Positions 1 through 4,581 of a stretch of DNA of 8,186 bases are shown piece after piece. Numbering within the stretch: position 1 is the stretch's first letter; the number at the start of each line of letters is the position of its first letter. The stretch spans positions 1 to 8,186 of the forward strand of contig CAKVMF010000040.1 of the NCBI GenBank assembly GCA_934771675.1. The letters are read 5' to 3'. The notes under the pieces were generated by a model. That model saw only the letters and a list, made by a program, of their open reading frames with translations, ran no database searches and was not told the origin of the DNA. The stretch is from an uncultured Clostridia bacterium (GTDB taxonomy: Bacteria > Bacillota > Clostridia > Christensenellales > UBA1242). The position numbers and the translations under genes are program-made.

Positions 1-412
1 TGGCAATGTCAACCGAAATCATTTCACGCTTGAAGTAATATTTAAAAAATGAACGAACCGCCGCAATTTTTCTTGCTTTTCCACGTTCGCCATTTGTGAT
101 TGTATCTCCATTTTCATCTGTGTAAGAAGTCAAATAACTCATATAACGTTCAAAATGGGTGGTGTGAAACTTTTCAAGATCCTTAACTTCAAGATCATAA
201 ACTTCTTTTCCACGGAACAAATTGGTTTCATTTATTGCCCAATTGAAAAATAATCTTAAATCGTATGCGTAGTTCAAACGGGTGAGTGCACTTGTGTTAT
301 TTTCAATACCAGTAAAAAAATCAAGAGCAAAATCCGGCAAATCTTTTAAAACATTTCTTAATTTTGCGGTATTTTTAATTTTTTGTTCATTGTAATAACT
401 TTGATTTTTCAT
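1..412 (-). CDS. Tyrosine recombinase/integrase, N-terminal part (cut by window edge)
   Basis: I translated this frame by hand: 137 codons are open from an ATG at 412-410 to the left edge. The protein begins MKNQSYYNEQKIKN. From about residue 25 it reads like the SAM-like core-binding domain of phage-type integrases and XerC/D: an LPDFALDFFTGIE stretch, then TSALTRLNYAYDLRLFFNWA, a DLEVKDLEKF helix, and GERGKARKIAAVRSFFKYY, which matches the helix that precedes the catalytic domain. In the family this domain grips DNA beside the R-H-R-Y catalytic domain. That domain would lie left of the window, so activity cannot be judged. I see no attachment site or prophage genes nearby, so this may be a chromosomal recombinase and not part of a mobile element. 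There is no Shine-Dalgarno sequence ahead of the ATG, and the next Met lies deep inside the domain. Confidence 0.85.
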   Translation of the reverse strand, partial: MKNQSYYNEQKIKNTAKLRNVLKDLPDFALDFFTGIENNTSALTRLNYAYDLRLFFNWAINETNLFRGKEVYDLEVKDLEKFHTTHFERYMSYLTSYTDENGDTITNGERGKARKIAAVRSFFKYYFKREMISVDIA

Positions 413-418
413 AACTTT

Positions 419-447
419 ATAATAGTTTTTAAAAATTAATTTGTCAA
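419..447 (-). promoter_or_regulatory. Integrase promoter, predicted leaderless
   Basis: On the minus strand a perfect TTGACA (447-442) is followed, after 17 bases, by TATTAT (424-419, five of six matches). Only six bases separate this -10 box from the ATG, so the expected transcription start is the A of the start codon at 412. That agrees with the lack of any ribosome binding site. Confidence 0.6.
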
Positions 448-479
448 ATATTTTGCGAATAGTTTTAATGTTTGACAAA
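440..479. repeat. Inverted repeat joining two divergent -35 boxes
   Basis: TTTGTCAAA at 440-448 and TTTGACAAA at 471-479 are perfect inverted copies, 22 bases apart. Each contains the TTGACA of one of the two divergent promoters, so the symmetry may arise simply from the paired promoters. A shared regulator binding both arms is possible but unproven. Confidence 0.5.
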
Positions 480-500
480 CAGAGCCAAAGTGTTTAAACT
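472..500 (+). promoter_or_regulatory. Promoter of the SerRS-arm-like gene
   Basis: A perfect TTGACA (472-477) and TAAACT (495-500, four of six matches) are separated by 17 bases. Transcription would start near 507, giving a leader of about 26 bases. A GGGG at 524-527 is the only SD-like sequence before the ATG at 533. Confidence 0.6.
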
Positions 501-532
501 TAATAGGGTAAACTAAAATTAATGGGGTTTTT

Positions 533-1321
533 ATGATAGCTTTAAATGATCTTATTGACAATATTGAACGTTATGAACAAGCTTACAACCTTATGGGGTT
601 AAATGAAAATTTAAACTCCATTGTTGACCTTGAAAACAAAAGAAAAGTCGTTCAGCTTGAAGCCGAAAAAATGCGAGCAGACTGCAACACTCTTTGTTCA
701 AAAATGGCAGATGTTAGAAAGAAAAATGAAGACACCGAACCGCTTTTAACTGAAATTCTTGAACTTAACAAACAGATTTCAAAATTGTCACGTGAACTTG
801 ATTCATATGAAAAACGTATAAATTTAAAACTTGACAGACTTCACAACTTGCCAGACGAATTGAACACATTAAACCTTCAAATAGAAACAAAAAACAATCA
901 GTCAAATTTCACAGAATTTACTTCATTTTTAAAATCTTTCATGCAAAGTTCGCATTCATTGAAATCTCTTGCAGGTTATATTAAAAAGTTTAAAAATCGA
1001 GTTTTTACAGAAGATGAACTCCCAAAATGTATTTTTCTTCGAAATGGAATAATGCTCCTTGTTCCTGACTACAAAACCAACGAAACAATGAACAAATTGC
1101 TTGATTATTTCAAAGAAAAATGTATGAATATCATTCAATTATCTGTCAAATATCTCAAAAAATCTTCATCTGCTGAATATCAAATTCAATTAAACAATCA
1201 CAGACACATCAAAGTTAGATTGAAACGTGAGTATTTTTCTAGAAAATATAAAATCAAATATAAAAACAAAGAACTTGATATGACAAAGTTTGTAAATCAA
1301 ATCAACATCATGTATTTGTAA
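533..1321 (+). CDS. SerRS tRNA-binding-arm homologue lacking the synthetase catalytic domain
   Basis: The first 110 residues of this 262-residue protein resemble the N-terminal arm of bacterial seryl-tRNA synthetase. A short helical start (1-25) is followed by a coiled-coil helix (about 28-64, with LENKRKVVQLEAEKMRADCN), a turn (KNEDTEPLL, 65-72), a returning helix (about 70-104), and then HNLPDE (104-109), where SerRS normally has its IPNLPH signature. In SerRS this arm binds the long variable arm of tRNA-Ser. No class II motifs 1-3 follow. Residues 125-262 form a separate domain I do not recognise, with strand-like segments and a very basic stretch (224-246, RHIKVRLKREYF onward). The ATG at 533 is used because the ATG at 522 stops after four codons. 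The gene is monocistronic, with its own promoter and a hairpin terminator. Binding of tRNA is an inference; a generic coiled-coil protein is the alternative. Confidence 0.72.
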   Translation: MIALNDLIDNIERYEQAYNLMGLNENLNSIVDLENKRKVVQLEAEKMRADCNTLCSKMADVRKKNEDTEPLLTEILELNKQISKLSRELDSYEKRINLKLDRLHNLPDELNTLNLQIETKNNQSNFTEFTSFLKSFMQSSHSLKSLAGYIKKFKNRVFTEDELPKCIFLRNGIMLLVPDYKTNETMNKLLDYFKEKCMNIIQLSVKYLKKSSSAEYQIQLNNHRHIKVRLKREYFSRKYKIKYKNKELDMTKFVNQINIMYL

Positions 1322-1331
1322 TTTAATTGTT

Positions 1332-1359
1332 AAAAAAAGAAGCCACATGCTTCTTTTTT
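1332..1359. terminator. Bidirectional terminator after the SerRS-arm-like gene
   Basis: The stem GAAGC (1339-1343) pairs with GCTTC (1349-1353) around the loop CACAT. It is flanked by A7 (1332-1338) and T6 (1354-1359), so it can work as an intrinsic terminator on either strand. Confidence 0.85.
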
Positions 1360-1392
1360 ATTAAACTAATTAATTCACAAAAATAGGCAATA

Positions 1393-1423
1393 AAAAAAAT
1401 AGGGAAGTGTTCCCTATTTTTTT
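1393..1423. terminator. Bidirectional terminator overlapping the end of the membrane-protein gene
   Basis: A 14-bp perfect stem (1393-1406 with 1410-1423) centres on ATAGGGAA/TTCCCTAT with a GTG loop and has A and T runs on the two sides. The TAG stop codon of the minus-strand gene (1416-1414) lies inside the stem. Confidence 0.87.
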
Positions 1424-2079
1424 GTTGTTTTAGATTTTGTTGAAGTTGCTTTTTTTGTTGTGGTTTTTGTTGTTTTTGTAGAATTTGCAACTTTTGTTGT
1501 TTTTTCAGCAACTGTTTTTGAAGGTTTTGTGTCCATTGATTGTTCTTCTTTAATTGAGTTTAAGAAGTTTGTTGAATCTTGGAAAGCATTTGCACCACGA
1601 TTGAAAGTTTTCTTTTTTTCTGGTTCTGTTAAAGTCTTCTTAACACCATCAAGCATAACAAAGTTTTCAATTTCATCTTTTTTAACAATCTTTGGTTCTG
1701 GCTCTTCAACAAGCTTGTTCATCACAACTGTGTTTGATTTAAGTTCATTTGTGAGTGGCTCATTGATTTCAGTGATTTGGGTTGCAAACTTTTCAATAAC
1801 ATTTGTTTCTGGTTCTTCAGGTTGTTCATAAACTTCTGTGTTGAACTCTGGAGTAGCTTCTGTGTTATCTGTATCAATCACATATGTATCATCATCAATC
1901 TTTTCAACATTGTTCATTTGAGATTGTTGATTGTTTTTGTAATTTTGTGAACGTGGCTTTCCATATTTGATGTAAAACCAAATTGAAAGACCAATAGCAC
2001 TTAAAATCAAGAGAACGTCAAAAACATAGAAAGTAATCATTACACCATTTGCACAAAGCACACTTTTAAAAATATTCAT
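1414..2079 (-). CDS. Single-pass membrane protein with acidic middle and Lys/Thr-rich tail
   Basis: I do not recognise this 221-residue protein. One hydrophobic helix spans about 13-37 (VMITFYVFDVLLILSAIGLS and on). It is followed by KYGKPR, so by the positive-inside rule the bulk should be cytoplasmic. Residues 45-185 are polar and rich in Glu, Asp, Asn, Thr and Pro (for example YEQPEEPETN) and look disordered, with a short more conserved-looking stretch FVMLDGVKKT. The last 34 residues (188-221) hold 11 Lys and many Thr with a single Glu, a composition like histone-H1-type tails; nucleic-acid binding is only an inference. The ATG at 2079 has AGAGGTG four bases upstream, better than what precedes Met14. 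The stop lies in a terminator hairpin. Anchoring of the nucleoid or of envelope machinery are both possible. Confidence 0.8.
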   Translation of the reverse strand: MNIFKSVLCANGVMITFYVFDVLLILSAIGLSIWFYIKYGKPRSQNYKNNQQSQMNNVEKIDDDTYVIDTDNTEATPEFNTEVYEQPEEPETNVIEKFATQITEINEPLTNELKSNTVVMNKLVEEPEPKIVKKDEIENFVMLDGVKKTLTEPEKKKTFNRGANAFQDSTNFLNSIKEEQSMDTKPSKTVAEKTTKVANSTKTTKTTTKKATSTKSKTTKK

Positions 2080-2108
2080 AAAACACCTCTAAATAATATT
2101 ACAAAATT

Positions 2109-2117
2109 ATTATAACA
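2109..2117 (-). promoter_or_regulatory. Extended -10 promoter of the membrane-protein gene
   Basis: The minus strand reads TGTTATAAT (2117-2109), a perfect extended -10 box (TGn plus TATAAT), 30 bases before the ATG. At 17-base spacing the -35 (TATTTA) is weak, which extended -10 promoters tolerate. Confidence 0.6.
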
Positions 2118-2844
2118 CATAAAAAAAATAATAAATAATATTTTTAGTTAGTTTTTTAAATTTTTTTAAAAATTATTTATAGTATTACGTCACACAACTA
2201 AATTTAGCCAAAATGGGGGAGTGTTTAAAGCAAAATTTTCAAACCAAAACTCTCCTAATTTTTACTAAAATATTTTGCTTTTGATAAATACGCCTAGCTC
2301 AATGATTTCATATCAACGTCAAATCTTATTCACGAATGTTACCACGTGCCGCCAAGACACACAGCCAAACAAAACGTCTTGCATATTGTCACAATTCACA
2401 TGATGAGATTTTGCTCAAACGATTTAAATTGAACTAGAAAATCCGTCCACACATATAAAGCCATGCACAAACAAATTGACGTCAACTAAACAGCACCATC
2501 TCACCAGACGCTCTCACACAGACGGTCTGACAAAAATCAATCTGAAATTCAGCAACTTATCGCTAGACTAATCATAGGACGCTTTGTCACAGAGCGTGCA
2601 AAAAAACAAATAAGAAAACAACAAAAATCACAGCACAAATCATGACGCAAACAATATACTATGCGCCACATAGCACATACAAATGCTTAAAAATTAAGTT
2701 GTGCGTAACATAGCACCACAAATTCAAAAACAATTTAGAAAAATTGAAAACGAAATTTTAAAGCAAATCAAAACACGCAGTCACACACAAACAGATTTCT
2801 AAACAGCTTTAGATTTTGTCAGCAAATTTTATAAGCCAAATTCA
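2118..2844. other. Long gene-free block with strand skew and many short hairpins
   Basis: No frame gives a protein I can support. The first 80 bases are nearly pure A+T. From about 2280 to 2730 the block is richer in G+C than its flanks and strongly skewed: 2461-2520 has 22 C and 6 G on the plus strand, so the minus strand is G/T-rich. Short self-complementary elements are frequent: AAAGCAAAAT (2227-2236) with ATTTTGCTTT (2272-2281); the palindrome TTGACGTCAA (2476-2485); CAGACGGTCTG (2519-2529); ACGCTTTG-TCA-CAGAGCGT (2579-2597); CTATG/CATAG (2659-2673); and CTTAA-AAA-TTAAG (2686-2698) inside GCACA (2673-2677) and TGTGC (2700-2704). ACATAGCAC occurs twice (2668-2676, 2708-2716). This could be a large structured RNA, probably from the minus strand, or decayed DNA. 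I saw none of the tmRNA, RNase P or SRP RNA signatures I know. Confidence 0.5.
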
Positions 2845-2939
2845 AATGTTAACAACTGTCAAAAACCCCTACCGAAACCCCCTTATTTATTCGCAAAACC
2901 TGTCTTTTGCGAATAAATTACATTTAGGTTGTTAACATT
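2845..2939. repeat. Nested inverted repeat: 12-bp outer arms around a 14-bp hairpin
   Basis: The outer arms AATGTTAACAAC (2845-2856) and GTTGTTAACATT (2928-2939) are perfect inverted copies, each holding the palindrome TGTTAACA. Between them a perfect 14-bp stem, ATTTATTCGCAAAA (2885-2898) with TTTTGCGAATAAAT (2905-2918), closes on the loop CCTGTC. Between the left arm and the hairpin the plus strand has CCCC and CCCCC runs (2866-2869, 2878-2882), which are G runs on the other strand. The hairpin lacks a following T run, so it is not an ordinary terminator. Function unknown. Confidence 0.8.
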
Positions 2940-2957
2940 GTGGTTAATATCTTGGTT

Positions 2958-3089
2958 TTACATTCTTTGAAAAAATTGCTGTAAATCCTGAAAAAATCCA
3001 CTTTCTGCTTGTTTCCACCCCACCGATTTTGTTTCACCTTCAATTTTTTTAATAAAATCATCTTTGTTCTTTCGTTTGACTAAAATCAT
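2958..3089 (-). pseudogene. Short coding-like remnant or small ORF (43 codons)
   Basis: This frame reads MILVKRKNKDDFIKK, then IEGETKSVGWKQAESG and FFQDLQQFFQRM, before a TAA. The minus strand is purine-rich here with coding-like codon choice, unlike the block to the left, and the C-terminal half looks like an amphipathic protein end. However, the ATG at 3089 has no Shine-Dalgarno sequence, sits antisense inside the trmL promoter, and has no convincing promoter of its own. It could be the 3' remnant of a gene whose front was lost when the neighbouring DNA changed, or chance. Confidence 0.25.
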
Positions 3090-3104
3090 TATTGAATTTA
3101 TAAT
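3076..3104 (+). promoter_or_regulatory. Strong promoter of trmL
   Basis: TTGACT (3076-3081) and a perfect TATAAT (3099-3104) are 17 bases apart. Transcription would begin near 3111, which excludes an upstream in-frame ATG at 3064 as the protein start. Confidence 0.85.
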
Positions 3105-3119
3105 ATTTTTTGTTAATGT

Positions 3120-3127
3120 AAGGAGAG
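3120..3127 (+). promoter_or_regulatory. Ribosome binding site deciding the trmL start
   Basis: AAGGAGAG lies five bases before the ATG at 3133 and fixes the start there. Confidence 0.85.
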
Positions 3128-3132
3128 TTTTT

Positions 3133-3636
3133 ATGATAAATATTGTTTTGGTTGAGCCTGAAATTCCACAAAATGCTGGAAACATTGTTAGAACATCTGC
3201 CGCTATTGGCGCAAAATTGTATATGGTCAAGCCACTCGGCTTTATTATGGATGACAAGCATTTCAAACGTGCTGAAATGGACTACAAGGATTTTGCAAAC
3301 GTTTCTGTTATTGATGACTTGAATGAGCTCATGAAAAATAATTCCGACAAAAGGTTTTATTTTGCCAGCACAAAATCACAGCATCGTTACACAGATGTTG
3401 ACTACCCTGATGGATGCTTTATTGTTTTTGGAAAAGAAAGTCGTGGATTGAGTGAAAACTTGCTCAAGCACAATTATGACCATTGCATAAGAATACCAAT
3501 GGACGAACGTGCACGAAGTTTAAATCTGAGTAATTCCGTTGCAATCATTGCATATGAAGCTATGCGACAACAAAATTTTTCTGGTTTAAAAGAAAATGGC
3601 GAACTTACTGGCAGAATTGAAAATGATAATTTTTAA
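3133..3636 (+). CDS. trmL: tRNA (cytidine/uridine-34 2'-O-)-methyltransferase TrmL
   Basis: This 167-residue protein matches the SPOUT-class TrmL family in length (about 155-170) and in all its motifs. It opens MINIVLVEPEIPQNAGNIVR, with the Pro-x-Asn-x-Gly-Asn motif at 12-17. FGKESRGL (99-106) and IPM (121-123) with RSLNLSNSVAI (128-138) form the trefoil knot that binds S-adenosylmethionine. The enzyme methylates the ribose of the wobble nucleotide 34 in certain leucine tRNAs and acts as a dimer in the cytoplasm; this specificity is known for E. coli TrmL and inferred here. The ATG at 3133 is chosen because it follows AAGGAGAG and the promoter lies between it and the ATG at 3064. The C-terminus runs a few residues past the knot and ends just before a bidirectional terminator shared with the next gene. 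Confidence 0.95.
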   Translation: MINIVLVEPEIPQNAGNIVRTSAAIGAKLYMVKPLGFIMDDKHFKRAEMDYKDFANVSVIDDLNELMKNNSDKRFYFASTKSQHRYTDVDYPDGCFIVFGKESRGLSENLLKHNYDHCIRIPMDERARSLNLSNSVAIIAYEAMRQQNFSGLKENGELTGRIENDNF

Positions 3637-3647
3637 TAAATTGCCAC

Positions 3648-3679
3648 AAAAAAAGACCCCGAGTTTAGGGTCTTTTTTT
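3648..3679. terminator. Bidirectional terminator between trmL and the metallopeptidase gene
   Basis: GACCC (3655-3659) pairs with GGGTC (3668-3672) around an eight-base loop, extended by A7 (3648-3654) against T7 (3673-3679). It serves both convergent genes. Confidence 0.9.
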
Positions 3680-3688
3680 ATTGATTTT

Positions 3689-4363
3689 TTAATCCACAAA
3701 AAGTGTAAGCAAAAATCCATATTCTTTTATTGCAACTTTGAGTTCAGGGGCTTTTGGCAAAAATGTTTCAACCAATTTCCAAAAACTTTTGCTGTGATTC
3801 ATTTCAACCAAATGGCAAAGTTCATGAACAATAACGTAATCTATAATTTCAGGCGGAAGCATAATAACTCGCCAATTGAATGAAATCACACCTTTTGAAT
3901 TGCATGATCCCCACCTGCCCTTGCTGTCACCTATTTTCATTGTTGTAGATTTGAGTTTGATTTTGCTTTCAATATAAGATAGTCTATCAAACAAAACTTG
4001 TCTTGCTACTTTCTTATACCACCCTTTCAAGGTCTTTAAAATTTTTTCCCTTTCAACTTTTTGCGGCATAACAATTTGAAAATGATCATTTGTTTCAATT
4101 TTCTTCACGTCTGAAAGAATCAATGAATATTTGTTTCCATAAAGCAAAAACTTTTGATAATGCACAATATCATCAAACTTTACCTTGGTTTTGTTTACGA
4201 TAAAAAGCTTGTCTTTTATCCAATTCTGCTTTTCTTCAACAAAGCGATTGATTGTTTCATCCCGCATTGAAATTGGGGCTTTCACAACAACACTTCCATC
4301 TTTCAAAACCGAAAGTGACAATGTTTTTCTTTTTGATCTTTCAATAAAATCTGGTGTAATCAC
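3689..4363 (-). CDS. YgjP-like (DUF45/M48-type) zinc metallopeptidase domain protein
   Basis: The 224-residue protein has the layout of the YgjP/DUF45 family: a beta-rich N-terminal part (SLSVLKDGSVVVKAP, 16-30), a helical middle, RWGSC (150-154), WRVIMLPPEIIDYVIVHELC (164-183) and the zinc-ligand signature HELCH (180-184) with a further His190 in MNHSKSFW. H180, H184 and probably H190 should bind zinc, with E181 as general base. Related to SprT and M48 peptidases, the family has poorly defined substrates, so I name no target. The start is GTG at 4363, with GAGAGG five bases upstream; an overlapping ATG two bases ahead is out of frame and stops at once. Length is close to the usual 230-240, and no membrane helix or signal peptide is visible, so it should be cytoplasmic. 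Transcribed alone, convergent with trmL. Confidence 0.9.
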   Translation of the reverse strand: MITPDFIERSKRKTLSLSVLKDGSVVVKAPISMRDETINRFVEEKQNWIKDKLFIVNKTKVKFDDIVHYQKFLLYGNKYSLILSDVKKIETNDHFQIVMPQKVEREKILKTLKGWYKKVARQVLFDRLSYIESKIKLKSTTMKIGDSKGRWGSCNSKGVISFNWRVIMLPPEIIDYVIVHELCHLVEMNHSKSFWKLVETFLPKAPELKVAIKEYGFLLTLFVD

Positions 4364-4368
4364 ATATA

Positions 4369-4374
4369 CCTCTC
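4369..4374 (-). promoter_or_regulatory. Ribosome binding site supporting the GTG start
   Basis: The minus strand reads GAGAGG, five bases ahead of the GTG at 4363. Confidence 0.75.
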
Positions 4375-4381
4375 ACATCAA

Positions 4382-4410
4382 ATTATATCTCTTTTTGCCA
4401 TAATTTTAAA
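4382..4410 (-). promoter_or_regulatory. Promoter of the metallopeptidase gene
   Basis: A perfect TATAAT (4387-4382) follows TTTAAA (4410-4405, four of six matches) at 17-base spacing. Transcription would begin near 4375, giving a short leader. Confidence 0.6.
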
Positions 4411-4499
4411 CAAAATTCATTAAGTTTTTTTGGAATTAGTGTTTTATTACAAAAAATTGATGGTTTATTTGTCGTTAATTAAAATTAAACTCAAATTAT

Positions 4500-4528
4500 T
4501 TGACTAAAATCTTAGTAAATATTATACT
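4500..4528 (+). promoter_or_regulatory. Promoter of the PadR-membrane gene
   Basis: TTGACT (4500-4505) and TATACT (4523-4528) are separated by 17 bases. Transcription would begin near 4535. The gene's SD, GAGGA (4570-4574), is seven bases before the ATG. Confidence 0.8.
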
Positions 4529-4539
4529 TAAAATAAGTA
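4514..4539. promoter_or_regulatory. Possible autoregulatory operator: phased AGTA/TACT half-sites
   Basis: AGTA (4514-4517), TACT (4525-4528) and AGTA (4536-4539) alternate in orientation with starts exactly 11 bases apart. The right pair belongs to a perfect palindrome, TACTTA-AAA-TAAGTA (4525-4539). The sites cover the spacer, the -10 box and the expected transcription start. PadR-family dimers commonly repress their own genes from palindromes at the promoter, so autoregulation is a fair inference. Confidence 0.5.
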
Positions 4540-4581
4540 AAATTCTATGCTTATACACAAATTATTTATGAGGAAATTCAA

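Noticed and set aside
533..1321. Degraded copy of serS
   Set aside because: The frame is intact, has its own promoter and terminator, and its C-terminal half does not resemble a broken catalytic domain.
1460..1831. Open plus-strand frame of 123 codons opposite the membrane-protein gene
   Set aside because: It mirrors the low-complexity codons of the minus-strand gene, has no SD, and its Phe/Ser/Val-rich translation is a typical antisense shadow.
2118..2844. tmRNA, RNase P RNA, SRP RNA or group II intron
   Set aside because: None of the conserved cores I know for these RNAs was found on either strand; this was by eye only.
2845..2939. Rex operator (TTGTTAA-N4-TTAACAA)
   Set aside because: The two half-sites are present but more than 70 bases apart and in the opposite order, so they do not make a Rex palindrome.
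2118..2939. Replication origin or dif site
   Set aside because: Only one poor DnaA-box-like sequence (TTATTCACG near 2325) is seen, with no cluster, no dnaA/dnaN genes, and no 28-bp XerC/D-type site.
3064..3132. Upstream in-frame ATG that would lengthen TrmL by 23 residues
   Set aside because: It lies ahead of the trmL promoter, has no ribosome binding site, and would add residues before the family's normal N-terminus.
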